Shown: positions 1-9,522 of the stretch, one piece after another
Numbering within the stretch: position 1 is the stretch's first letter
Layout: the number at the start of each line of letters is the position of its first letter
Made by a program: the position numbers and the translations under genes
Assembly: GCA_019693395.1 (NCBI GenBank)
Contig: JAAMXP010002416.1
Coordinates: forward strand, 1-23,659
Reading direction: 5' to 3'
DNA length: 23,659 nucleotides
Origin: Ettlia oleoabundans
Lineage: Eukaryota > Chlorophyta > Chlorophyceae > Chlamydomonadales
The notes under the pieces: generated by a model
Database searches by the model: none
What the model saw: the letters and a program-made list of their open reading frames with translations, nothing else
What the model was told of the DNA's origin: nothing

Positions 1-232
1 CCACCCCGCCCCGCCCCCCGCAAGAGGGCAGCAACCTAGCCATGCAGATTGCTGTTTTTCCTGGCATTTGGGATGCTTGTGGCATTGGATTGTCAGCCAT
101 TACATTTGAAAACATGCATTACATCCTTGTGTATGGTTTGTGTCCAGGCCAGTTCATCAGGGCACACCTTGACATGCAAAGGTGCCTCTCCGTCTCCCCT
201 GTGTCACCCCTTCTGGTGCTTGCACTTCGCAG

Positions 233-485
233 GGCAGAAGATTTGTCTTCAAACCAACTGCAATTGGTTTATGGTAGTAGTGCAGCAGAGGTGGCAGCTT
301 GTATACATTGAGAAGCACGGCAGCATTGGCAGCCTGGTTGCAGTGTGGTTAGATGCTAAGGGGCAGGTGAACTGCTATCATCGCCCCTGTATGCCATCAT
401 TGCGCTCGATGCGTTTGGCAAGGCCATTCCGTTCGGCTATTGCATCACGTCAAGCGAGACCCATGAGCCTATCATCAAGTTTTGA
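233..485 (+). mobile_element. Possible MULE transposase remnant
   Basis: Seen: after an acceptor-like CGCAG at 228-232, one frame reads NCNWFMVVVQQRWQLVY and stays open to about 366. A second frame, from about 378, reads LYAIIALDAFGKAIPFGYC followed by ITSSETHEP and stops with TGA at 483-485. Known: Mutator-like transposases have a zinc-binding, FLYWCH-like N-terminal part, then a catalytic domain with a strand of the type aLlvvDefgkgiPvay.i.ss, whose Asp is catalytic. The second block fits that strand well; the first block fits only weakly. The frame change and early stop imply a dead fragment, or an exon whose partners lie outside. No terminal inverted repeats or target-site duplications were found. 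Identification rests on pattern memory alone. Confidence 0.3.
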
Positions 486-1051
486 ATGTCATGAAAATAA
501 AAGATAAATATGCAGGTTGATATGCATTATATGGTAATGTATGTAATGGCAGCAGTCGAACGCTGCTGCAACAGCACGCCAGTGGAGATGCCTGCGCTGC
601 AGCATGGCGCTTTAGTGCTGCGCCGCCTGCTTTAGTGCTGCGCCGCCTGCTCCAAGAAAAACTTTTTCTGCGGTCGGCGCCGCGCCTTGACTGCCACTGC
701 AAAATGACTACTGTGTGCTGCTAAGGTACTATAGAGCCAGTTGAGTGATGTGGCTTACCCCTTGCGGGTGCCAAATTTGCACCTGCGCTTGGGCGTGGAT
801 TTAATGGACTTTGAGTGGCGAAATGACGACTATGGTTGATGCAAAGACAATTGAAAGCCATTGTTACAATCAAGAACGCATGTACAGGCAGGGCCCAAAC
901 TGTGCGGGTTCTGTACCGCCCACCTTTCCCCGCCTGAGCAGACACCCACCTGGCTAGCAGCAGGGATGTATGCTGTGCACCTCGCATCACACAATGCTCT
1001 TTTTATCGTAACTGTGCTACTCTGGATGACATATCGAGCTGCTAACGTCTG
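486..1051. other. Intergenic DNA with a short tandem duplication
   Basis: No gene can be supported here. ORFs on both strands are short and lack splice or composition support. The only structure noted is the 20-bp direct tandem duplication at 609-650. Confidence 0.5.
609..650. repeat. Tandem repeat, 20 bp x 2.1
   Basis: The unit GCTTTAGTGCTGCGCCGCCT occurs at 609-628 and again without mismatch at 629-648, followed by GC of a third unit. A perfect duplication suggests recent slippage or repair. Confidence 0.9.
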
Positions 1052-1239
1052 ATGGGCGCAGTATTGGACCCGACAGAGGGCCCACCAAAGTTACCCTGCA
1101 AAACACCCCAACCCATTCTGCCCAATCTGCCTACCGCTGCCCCGCAACCAAGGCCGGTGGAAACCATTGGGCACTACTTGGTCGCTGTGAGCACCCCCTT
1201 ATGCACAAAATGTGCTGCAATTGGCTTGGTCAAACCGTA

Positions 1240-1737
1240 ATGATCCTGGTCAATGCTATCCAGTCCGGCAGCCTTGGTGCCCGTGCGCTCTTCCAAGATA
1301 GCGAGAGTGATGAGCTGTTTGCCCTCAACCTACCGCCCGTCATCCCTCGCAGGCCGGGTGACACTACCACTCATGTTACCTTCCTCCGACATGTGGGACA
1401 CCAGCGGCTCTTCTTCGCGAATTACATCAGCCAAATGGCACCTGAGGAAATGACAAACGTGTGCATGTAGGTGAGCCATACCACAGACACCGGCCTACCA
1501 ATACAATGCAGCGCAAGATACAGCAGCATAAAGTGTGGATGGACCACCTCCATTCTCAAGGCTGGACGATGCACTACTACCCTGTAGGGATTAACTCACT
1601 CTGCCGTGGTCGGCATCACTGCAGTGGGTGCGCTTTGCCGCTGCGGGGAAGACGTCTCTCGCACCTTTAAGGCCGTTAGCAAGATCATTCGCTCAACCCT
1701 CGGTTATAACTGCGAATTCAAGAATGCTGGGATTTGA
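1240..1737 (+). mobile_element. Decayed retroelement-like coding islands
   Basis: Seen: an ATG ORF at 1240-1470 encodes 76 residues of protein-like composition (for example GARALFQDSESDELFALNL). After its stop, a second island starts at ATG 1507 and reads RKIQQHKVWMDHLHSQGWTM then HYYPVG. At about 1590 the protein-like frame shifts and continues to TGA 1735-1737 with GALCRCGEDVSRTFKAVSKI. Known: the part after the reverse transcriptase in several algal and protist retroelements has a helix, then GW.v...pv.vG, then a helix ending near a conserved L.xLG. The second island resembles that layout. Inference: a frameshifted remnant of a retroelement ORF. The first island is not recognised and may belong to the same element. 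Confidence is low because no catalytic motif is present. Confidence 0.28.
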
Positions 1738-1948
1738 CTGAATGACAGGCTGCTGCATGGCACTGTCGACCCAGGCTTGGCATCCAGCTGTGTGGGGAGG
1801 GTGTGACAAGCCTGCCGCCCAGCGCGCTGCCAGCCTGTCGCCGCATCTCCCCGTCAAGTCACCCACGTGTGCCAGCCATCTTCTTCTTCTTCTTCTCGGC
1901 CCCAATTTCTACTCCTACTGCTTGCTCCACGAGGTTGGCTGTCTGCTC

Positions 1949-2898
1949 ATGGATTTCCTGGAAACTTTGCTGCCCGCGTCAGTCGTGCAGGCCCTGCGCT
2001 TTCTCTTCTGCACTCCTCCGCCCCATACAAATGCGGTGCGCGAGGAGCGATTTCGGGTGCGGCATCTGATGAACGAAGAACGCCGCAAACCGCCCGAGTT
2101 TCGAGACGCGGCTCGGCTGGCGGAGCTTCGCAAGCAGGACCACCAGCTACACAGGGATTTCTATCACGTGAGTTGGTTTGCTTGTAGGGACCGGTTTGCT
2201 CCAAGCCAACACTACGTTGTGCCACGCGGTCGCACACCCTTCGCTTGCAATTGCACTGCAGGGTATGGCAATTTCACTTGAGCAGCAGGCTCAAGCATTC
2301 TCGAGCGCTGCTTCCGAGCAGTGCTGTCTGGGCTGCAACCGCGTGCGAAAGCGGGCAGTAGCGTCCTGTAAAGCCCGTGCAGCTTTTTTTCGAGCATTGG
2401 TGCGGCAGAAGGAGGAAGACCTTAGTGCACTGTTGGAGGGCCGCAAGCCTCAGCTTGTGTCGTTGGCTCGTTTGCAGCTGGAGCTGACAGAGGACATGCT
2501 GCCACCCGCCTGGGACCTGTGTAGTGCTTGCAACAAGCTGCAGGAGGAGGTAAATGCCCTGATGTGCCGCTTATTGTGTATAACTCATGTATTCCTGGAA
2601 CGCGGTTCAGCAGCAAGCCGTTTGCAGATGTGTGTAGTGGTTTATGGGGTGGCCATTTGTGACACCTTGGTACCTGCGTATCAGCTACCTCTCTAGTTGC
2701 AGCAGTTACCGTTGTTGCATGCAGATTCAGTACAAGGAGGACAAGCACCGTAATGACCAGGCAACATTGGTGAGGTTTTATCGGACCAGTGGGCATGTGC
2801 CTGGCCCTGACACACCAAAGGACGTGGCGGAAGAAGTGTATGGGCAGCATTGCCATCCTCCCTCGGTCCAAGAGGGGCAACGCGGCTCGCTAGACTGA
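1949..2898 (+). CDS. Unknown 3-exon gene, helical Cys-containing protein
   Basis: Exons are 1949-2167, 2262-2549 and 2725-2898 (TGA 2896-2898), giving 226 residues. Both introns (94 and 175 bp) are GT-AG and phase 0, and the three blocks join in frame without stops. Start choice: ATG 1949 follows a long pyrimidine tract; the frame is also open upstream to 1742, so a longer N-terminus is possible. Content: residues 1-20 are hydrophobic (MDFLETLLPASVVQALRFLF). The middle is rich in charged helix, with a CCLGC pair near residue 96 and a CSAC pair near residue 160. A coiled-coil-like stretch, VRQKEEDLSALLEGRK, lies near 122-137, and YKEDKHRNDQATL follows at the exon 3 start. I do not recognise the family. 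The C-terminus is uncertain: GTGAGG at 2771 could be another donor, and no TGTAA lies within several hundred bases of the stop. Confidence 0.5.
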
Positions 2899-4885
2899 TC
2901 TGTTTATTAAGGGTGTTTGCGGATTTCCACACTTACCACACTTACCTGCCAAGGCAAGCATGATCTGCAATTAGGGGTTACAGGGCTACCGGGTTTGCTG
3001 GTAGTGTCTCATGTGCACCACCTGCCGTGCACTAGATGCCTCTGCTGCGCCCCACCACCACCAACAACAACATCAGCATTTCTAACCCGTCAATCTACCT
3101 GTGGTGCTTTACAGGGCCATCTACAAAACCCGTCAATATGCCTGTGGTGCATTTACACAGGCCAAGTGGGGGCAGGTGCCTGGAGGAAGCTGCTGCTAGC
3201 CTGGGTTCATGAGCTGTCTCGCCATATTTGATTGTTCATTTTTCCGAGCTGCCGTTCAAGTGGCTCAAGGTATGTTGCCGGAGGACAGGGTGGTATGTTG
3301 TGCATTTCTGGGGAGTCAGCACAGCAGTTCACTCAATGTTGTCTGGGAAGCTCCAGCCATGTCTTCCTCGGTATGTGAGAAGGGAATGTGATGTGGCTAT
3401 AATACTTTCGGCGTTAGGGTGCCGGCATTTGGACTAAGCAGTGCAACATTAATTGACGCATTAGAGGGTTTTACAGCATGCGTAGGCAAACAGGAAAAAG
3501 GATACGCTTCGCTATGACAAATGTTCTTATGTTTGCAGCAACAACATGCCATTGTGCATCGTTTTGTTTTGGTTGTCTGCTGCAGATACCGCCATGTTTT
3601 TTGCAACAGTAGGTTGCGTTGTTCGCAAGGTCGTTGACTGTAAGGCAGCAATCATTGATGCCAAGGCAAGCACTTTATTGCGTTCGCGGATAGCACACAA
3701 CGGGCGGCATGCCAGCATTTGACCTTTTCTGCCTTGATCGATGACCTAATTATGTTGCACACCTTATCAGTAGTTAGGTGTTATGCCTTTGCACGTGTGA
3801 TGCATGCGCTCTGCTGGTGATATTCGCGAAATGCATGCAGGTGCTCGTTTACGTAGCAGTTGCTCATTGGGAGCGCGTCGGGTATTGACCAAGTAAATTG
3901 ACCATCGGAGCCAAAGATCGGTCACCAAGCATTTTAGCTGCTACACCTTGACATTTGGTGAAAGCTCTGGCAGCAGAAGACAAGCTGATGTCCATTCCCT
4001 GCATGCAGCGCCTGGGCATGACCCGTCGTTGCTGAATTACCAAAGCTGTATGGCTGCAGCAGCAGCTTTTCAGCCCCCGCAATGACAAAACAAGTGCACG
4101 CAATAATATGTTAGTCTTTTAAACACATGTATAGCGTATGTGAGCCTCACACCTTTGCCGCCAATGTGCCTCTTTGTTGATGCCGAGCTATCATTTTTAC
4201 CTTTTACAATGATGGCTGCGTTTGCCGCTCCTATGGAGTGTTGGCTCAGCAGGGACCTGTTGCAGGTGGTCTTGATATGCAGCCACTGTTCTGATAATAT
4301 GTTGATCTTGCCATTGACGTGCCATCGTCCTGTCCCCTGTTACCCCAATAAAGGACCTTAAGGGCATTTTTTGCATTCTTCCTGCATCCTGCATCGCATA
4401 TGCCAGCCCGTGCAACATACTACTATTGGTTTTTGTTACGTGGAGTCTTGTGAGTACTGCCATATGTTCTATTTTGCTTCCTGTGCTTACACTCTGCCTA
4501 AAACCTCCGACACAGGTACCTTTAAAAAATAATCAATTCATTAACTTGGGCAGGCTAGGTATCTACAGATTACTGCAGGAAGCTTTGTTAATCAGCCCGA
4601 GAAAAATGGACTGGAACAAGCATGGGGTTCGGTCACTGCAAAATGTAGCATGGAGGCGAAGGGGAGGGGTTTCGGGGCGGGAAAGTGGGGGAAGTTCAAG
4701 CCGGCAATGTTTGCCTTCGCAGGACTGAAAAATATACTCAAGAAAAAGTTGCTCTGCACTGCAAGTTGGCCCTATGTGGTTAGCAAGCAATCTTGCATTG
4801 CACATTCACGAGGCAAGCACCTGTCGCAATGCATCAGCAGCTTCCTGGCCGGCTGACTGTTGAATATTCACGACCACAGTCAAGC
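2899..4885. other. Intergenic DNA without a supportable gene
   Basis: ORFs on both strands here are short and do not join through matching splice phases. One exon-like block follows an acceptor at 3112-3113 and reads IYKTRQYACGAFTQAKWG. It overlaps an imperfect tandem duplication (3084-3163) and could be an extra 3' exon of the gene ending at 2898, but the phase does not fit directly. AATAAA occurs at 4347-4352 with no gene to attach it to. Confidence 0.4.
3084..3163. repeat. Imperfect tandem duplication, 43-bp period
   Basis: AACCCGTCAAT.T.CCTGTGGTG is present at 3084 and again at 3127. Each copy continues with a variant of TTTACAG or TTTACACAG and then GGCC. The copies differ by several substitutions and a small indel, so the duplication is old. 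Confidence 0.75.
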
Positions 4886-5318
4886 CTGCATTAGGATGGC
4901 TGGGCACCGCTAAGTATTGCCATGGCAGAAATCGTCCACATGAACTCTGGCAGACGTGCATCAATCCTACCGCACACGCACTGCTACCCCTTGCATGCAT
5001 ACCTAGTGCCGTAGTGAGAAGCGTCCGACGCACTCCAATGTGGCGGTTGGGTGGTGGGTCTGGGATGTGTGCATGTTCATCAGGCAGCAACCTTCCTGCA
5101 GACAGATCAATTGCATGCATTGACGAGTTGATATCCTGACGGCTTTGTGCAGGGCAGTGGGTGATTTATATCGCGCTGAAGTATACAACTTAGAGTTTCT
5201 GCAGCACGCTATCAAGATGAGGCACAGTTCTGGGCCCACCTGACAGGATGCCATCGCCTTCTACCTGGCTGTACCACCTCCAGGGCAGGAAAGCCTCCAG
5301 AACCCATGCGTACAACTT
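4886..5318. repeat. Dispersed repeat, copy 1
   Basis: This stretch aligns by eye with 12431-12875 along its whole length, in the same orientation. Shared anchors include AACTCTGGCAGACGTGCATC, GTTGATATCCTGA, GTTCTGGGCCCACCTGACAG and GGCAGGAAAGCCTCCAGAAC. Substitutions and small indels separate the copies, and copy 2 has an insertion of roughly 14 bp near 12660. All three plus frames carry similar numbers of changes, which argues against strong coding selection on that strand. On the minus strand both copies keep a possible donor (CTAG|GTATGC) and acceptor (TGCCAG|AGTTCATG) 56-57 bp apart. It could be a transposon remnant or a paralogous gene fragment. No terminal repeats were found. Confidence 0.85.
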
Positions 5319-5480
5319 GTTCCGCAATGCCGTGCCTGCCACAGCCCCTATCCATTTGCAGGAAAATCAGCCACATAGTGCAGTTTGGCGAAAGCAACTG
5401 CGCCAAAAGCATTGCACTGCCTGCGCCAGTGGCAGCCTTGGCCAGTATGGTGGTCACCTTAAACCACCGCAAGCGCACCG

Positions 5481-6320
5481 TCAAGCATGCGACTCCTGCA
5501 AAACAGCCAGCAGTATCAGTTGGCAGAGCTTGGAAAGACAACCTTTAACAGATGCAAACACGCAGGCCAGTTGTGTTGATGACACTGCGCGGGCCAAGCA
5601 AGCCATGCAGCAGGCCATCAAGCTTGAAAACAAAGCTAACAAATGAAGCGTGCCTGCAATGAATGGCACAAATATTATTGGGAGCACACACTCCGGGTAG
5701 CAAGGGCTACAGGAGCGAGTACAATAAATTGCGGGAAGCCACGTGGTCAATGTGCAGGCTACAAACACTGCTTGCAGCGCTGGCCTGCCAACTGCTGCAA
5801 ACAAAGCAGCGCAACATGCTAGGAAGCCCCCAGACGCCAAAACGGCTGTCCAAAAGGCGCCAAAGATTTGTGCTGCGTCGTCATATCTTCGCGTGGGATA
5901 TAGTGGCGCATTGCTGGCAGGCTGTGAGGCATCGGGTGCCTGACCATGTGAGACGCGTGCCCAGGGGGTTGGCATGCTTGCGGAGAATGCAAGCGTCCCG
6001 CACACAATCGTGCCAGCGAACAACATTCAGCCAGCAGTCAAACAACCATGCAGCCACGCCTGCAGCAGGTTTGACAGGTGACGAAGTATGGGTGTTGTGG
6101 AGACCTGTTGCAGCAGGCGCTGTTCTGCTTCGTAGCTTGGTTTGCTGCTGACTGAGCCTTTGAGGTTGAAGAGAGCAGCCTTGGAGCTCGGCAGCTGCTG
6201 TGCAGTTCGACGCAAAGGCGGGCAGACGGACCCACCTGCGGCAGCCTGGGCAGGAGCATTTGTTGTTTCGTCGGCCGTTAGCTCCAGAGCTTCGTGTTCC
6301 TCCTCGCCAGGTGGTGCCAT
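5481..6320 (-). CDS. Possible minus-strand membrane protein or pseudogene
   Basis: Seen: ATG at 6320 opens a 97-codon frame to TGA 6029-6027. The same frame reopens at once with ATG 6026-6024 and runs a further 181 codons to 5481. The first part is polar (MAPPGEEEHEALELTADETT). The second contains hydrophobic stretches such as IFGAFWTAVLASGGFLACCA and FIAGTLHLLALFSSLMACC, consistent with membrane helices. A phase-0 intron with donor CAACAG|GTCTCC (exon end 6105) and acceptor CTCACAG|CCTGCC (exon start 5921) would remove the stop. Other implied introns would be only about 47 bp, too short for this genome. The plus strand over the same bases also has a 132-codon frame (5248-5646), so one strand is a shadow of the other. 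The order of hydrophobic blocks loosely recalls choline-transporter-like proteins, but no signature residue can be named. Confidence 0.22.
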
Positions 6321-6559
6321 TGCGAGTGCTCAATATTCAAACTTGGGTCGCAGCGATGGCACGTGTTCCAGCTGTTGTATAATACACTGGTGCCGATCGA
6401 CTTCAAGGCACGTTTGACGAGGCACCGCTGCAAGCGATATCGCACCACGCACCAGGGGGCGCTTTGTACTGCCTGGCGCTGTTTGGTGGTTGCATCGAAA
6501 ACTTCTACATAAGGGTACTTTAGGGTAGGTGTTGACCCACGTTTCACACGGCATTTCGG

Positions 6560-6567
6560 TATATAAG
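6560..6567 (+). promoter_or_regulatory. TATA-like box upstream of small ORF
   Basis: TATATAAG lies 67 bp upstream of the ATG at 6634. It is a good TATA match, but its only support is the weak downstream ORF. Confidence 0.3.
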
Positions 6568-6633
6568 AGCTTTATGCGCTGCTCATCTTCTGTTGTTGTG
6601 GCTTTGAAACCGGAATCCCTGGTGGAATGCGGG

Positions 6634-6882
6634 ATGTCTTCGGAAACGGCCGTGCACAGCTGTTCTGCCCCACTAAACTTTGGACTGCTGGGTCAACAAA
6701 CAGGTGAGCTACAGGTAAGTTCTAAACGCAGCTACAGAAACAGTAGGTTGGGGGCAACGGCTTGTTTGGAAAAAGCGGGGCGACACGCAGGTTGCAAAGG
6801 CGCTACACAGTCGTTGAAACAAAAGCGATTGATGATTTGGGATTTGAAACATGCTGAAACTAATGCAATGGCAGGAGAGTGA
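6634..6882 (+). CDS. Small hypothetical ORF, 82 residues
   Basis: The ORF starts MSSETAVHSCSAPLNFGLLG and ends with the charged stretch MIWDLKHAETNAMAGE, with a TATA-like box 67 bp upstream. The frame is open further upstream to 6529, including an ATG at 6574 that lies too close to the TATA box to be a likely start. An internal ACAG|GTGAGC donor (phase 1) near 6703 and an acceptor CGCAG|GT near 6790 would give a shorter spliced product in the same frame. No family is recognised. The palindromic CATCCTA cluster begins about 60 bp downstream. Confidence 0.22.
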   Translation: MSSETAVHSCSAPLNFGLLGQQTGELQVSSKRSYRNSRLGATACLEKAGRHAGCKGATQSLKQKRLMIWDLKHAETNAMAGE

Positions 6883-6940
6883 GTCACAGGGCTCAATTTA
6901 CCCACGTCATTAGCTTGTATTTTCACAGGCATCAAGCTGG

Positions 6941-7040
6941 ATCCTAGGTGTGTCCTAGGAGTATCCTACCCACCGTAGGATGTGCCACTGCATCCTACCA
7001 ACATCCCACCGACATCCTACCCTAGGATAGCTGTAGGATG
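6941..7040. repeat. CATCCTA palindromic cluster A
   Basis: About eight copies of a TCCTA word occur within 100 bp, some as ATCCTAGG or CATCCTACC and some inverted as GTAGGATG. Two clean hairpins are visible. One is ATCCTAC (6963-6969) pairing with GTAGGAT (6975-6981) across a 5-base loop. The other is ATCCTA (7014-7019) pairing with TAGGAT (7023-7028) across CCC. The related cluster B is at 9394-9522. Confidence 0.85.
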
Positions 7041-8178
7041 CTCAGCCTCTGTGCTAGCCCGTGCAACAACCATCCATGGTTTCATACACCACCAACCAGG
7101 AGTTGTTACATCTGTAAGGCCACCAGTTGCAGGCGGGTGCCGATGCTCCAATGATGGTATGCCAGCCAACAACCCCAGCCACTGGAAGGGCAGCCACATG
7201 ACACTGTTGCAGCAGTGCCAGAATATATGAAAGAATGGTCTCATGCACCCCCGAGGCAAGGAACGGCGGATATGGATGCTTTGCATGGTGCTCATGTGAC
7301 AAGGGCATGTGAACCCTAGCTGACGGCAGCCAGCAGCGAGGATGCTCAATCAGTGCCATTCCACATGACCATCCAAACATTTAGTGTCCCTCAGTTCTGA
7401 TGCCATGGACCAGAAGCCAGGCAATAACAGAAGAGAGCTCGGGGCGGCAGCTCAGATCACAGGCCCTGCACCTGCTGGTTTAGGCACACGCACCCTGCTG
7501 CCTGCCAAAAGGAGATGGCGTCCACTTGCATAGTATAAGGTCAGGAGGATGCCGCTCTGTCGTACCTCCAGTTTCTGCCTGAAGGGGAGCAGCAGGGGTA
7601 AAACAGCTGGACACGTGGGCGGTCCCGTCACCCAGAGACGCCAAGGGGGCGGCAGGTGCCCAGCAATGCCGCTACTAATGCTGATAGCCAAGGGAGCTGC
7701 TTCTGCTGCCTTGTACTCATGTGCCGTCACTGATTATCAGTGTGCACTAGTGCTGGTTGTTCAACATGGCTGCAAAAACAAGCAACTCCCCACAGCCTTC
7801 ATGTATGCTGGGACCTTAAACAGACAATTACGAAGAGCAGCGGCGAGAAGAAGAAGGCCGCCCGGCGAAACCAGCGGATATTTTCGCGGGGCAAGACAGC
7901 CCCCCAGTACGCTTTCTCGCATGTGCGCTCGCATAATCGACATAACCACCGTTGTCGCACGTATGGATGCACTCGGTTGATGAATGGCGACATTGACAGT
8001 CTAGTAGTTCAAGGGGCCTGCAGCGCTGTGTCAGTTGCAAGTGCTCCTCGCAAACTACCCCCTTCAGCGCGCCGCGAGTGCTCTTGCTTGTATTGTATGC
8101 CACGGCTCTTATAGTTCACGGCGCGCCGCTTCGCCAGCTGCCCCCCGGTTGGTGCTGCACCAACAGTCTCAAGGTGTG
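7041..8178. other. Upstream region of the 8179 gene, no firm gene
   Basis: No spliced model could be built. An ATG ORF at 7405-7533 encodes 42 residues of plausible composition (MDQKPGNNRRELGAAAQITG). A basic stretch, TKSSGEKKKAARRNQRIFSR, lies in an open frame around 7830-7890. Both could be exons of an unrecognised gene or of the 5' part of the gene at 8179; neither is supported enough to call. Confidence 0.35.
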
Positions 8179-9263
8179 ATGCGTGCTTCAGTCGAAAGGC
8201 TCTTCAGCAGGCGTTGCCATCGCTTGATTGGTGGTTGATGCTGGCGGCGACTCGCAGCGCCGGCTGTTCATGGGGAGTTGGCCTTGCAAGCCACCAAGCC
8301 TCCCGCTTGCTGTTGACGATTTTCTGCTGTTTATCCTTTCTCCCCCCTTGCAGCACTGTCTCCCCTTCGCCAACCGCATTTGCATCAGGAACTAGTTGAT
8401 TTCAGGTGTGTTGTGAAGGTGCAGGCAAGTTGCTGTGCTTTGAGCATGGCTCTGTGATTACCCCTGCCTAAGTGATGGGAGCTGGTGGTGCTGGCGGGGA
8501 CCTGTAGGCACAGACACATTGCAGCGTACCACACCAATCCGTGCCAATATTCGAGCACAGGACTTCATGCGCAGGTGTTTCTCGGTGTTCGGCGGCATGG
8601 CGTCCCAGATGGGACGCGGTGGCTTCGGGGGTTGGCAAGAGTAGCGCAGGCTGTGCCGTGTGTTGTTTAAGACCCAGCTGCGCAGTTTTATGATTGTTTT
8701 CCTCAGCATCCAGTTACCAGAGCTTCTGATGAGCTTGTGATCGGATACATCAGCAAGTCAAGTAAGCGGGGCTGTTTGTTATACGCCTGTTGCTTGGTAC
8801 ATGGTAGCCTGTCACATGCTCCCCATTGGGCCAATGGAAAAGTGGGTTTAAAGGCTGCGTTGGGGTACATAGGACGCTGCAGTGCTGGTGCTGTCCCTAG
8901 TGCCATTCCGGCGCTAACTGGCCCCACGTTCATGGCACCCCTTTCAAAAGCTGTGAGCGTAAGCATGCGCCTTGGGAGTGGGTTTGGATCCAACCAGGCT
9001 GGCAAGGTAAGGTGGTTGCTTGCCCTTCTGTGATGCATCCCTGGTTTGTCTTGCGTACGAGGGTAGGGACCACCAAAACCAGTGTGTTGCATCATTATGA
9101 CACGTGGGCTGGTGGATTGTAATCACACACCCAATGGTTGCCTGTTGTGCAGGGACGGTTTAACACAATGCCAACCAAGAAGCAGTTTGCAAGTAGTTGG
9201 CAATGTTTTTGCGGGCCGCAGCGGCGGCAGCACCACTGTTTCTTGCCTACAACGGGTGCTTAG
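8179..9263 (+). CDS. Unknown 6-exon protein with mitochondrial-type leader
   Basis: Exons are 8179-8230, 8354-8405, 8508-8574, 8707-8761, 8873-9006 and 9153-9263 (TAG 9261-9263), about 156 residues. All introns are GT-AG, 102-146 bp, and the phases match at each junction (1, 2, 0, 1, 0). The acceptor before exon 4, TGTTTTCCTCAG, is particularly good. The N-terminus, MRASVERLFSRRCHRLI, is rich in Arg and Ser without acidic residues except one Glu, as in mitochondrial presequences. The mature part is not recognised; it includes ASDELVIGYISKS and the later block ALTGPTFMAPLSKAVSVSMR. Exon 6 is uncertain: an alternative acceptor at 9196 would give another ending, MFLRAAAAAAPLFLAYNGC, with stop at 9308-9310. 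Exon 5's acceptor (ACATAG) is weak. Targeting is inferred from composition only. Confidence 0.42.
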
Positions 9264-9393
9264 GCCAGCCTAAACTCTATGTGAATTGCTCATGTGATTC
9301 CGCTACATGATGCTTTGAAGTGCATTTGTTTTCGATTTCTTGGTTGATTTTCTTGCAAGGCATGTTGTTAGCGTCCTGAAACACATATACGTC

Positions 9394-9522
9394 ACATCCC
9401 AGGTGCATCCCAGGAGTCTCCTAGGTGCATCCCAGGTGCATCCTACAGTAGGATGTGTGTGGGACCTGGGTAGGATGCCGCCTAGGATGTCAGGTAGGAT
9501 GTTGCTAGGATGCGCCTAGGAC
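9394..9522. repeat. CATCCTA palindromic cluster B
   Basis: This is a 129-bp imperfect inverted repeat. The left half carries about five forward words (CATCCCAGG, TCCTAGG, CATCCTAC) and the right half about six reverse words (GTAGGATG, CTAGGATG, CCTAGGA). The switch in orientation is at 9439-9455, a perfect palindrome of CATCCTAC, A, GTAGGATG. The same words form cluster A at 6941-7040. Read as reverse complement, the outer edge of B (CACAGGCGCCAG.ATGTCCTAGG) resembles the left edge of A (CACAGGCATCAAG..GGATCCTAGG), which suggests a shared origin in opposite orientation. Confidence 0.85.

Noticed and set aside
4347..4352. AATAAA polyadenylation signal
   Set aside because: No gene ends nearby, and the supported genes here appear to use TGTAA.
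6519..6526. TTTAGGG-like telomere word
   Set aside because: There is a single copy only; no tandem array.
8508..8670. Gly-rich reading of exon 3 region ending FGGMASQMGRGGFGGW
   Set aside because: It reads through the donor at 8575 in a frame that does not match the upstream exon phase; the spliced model gives a consistent chain instead.
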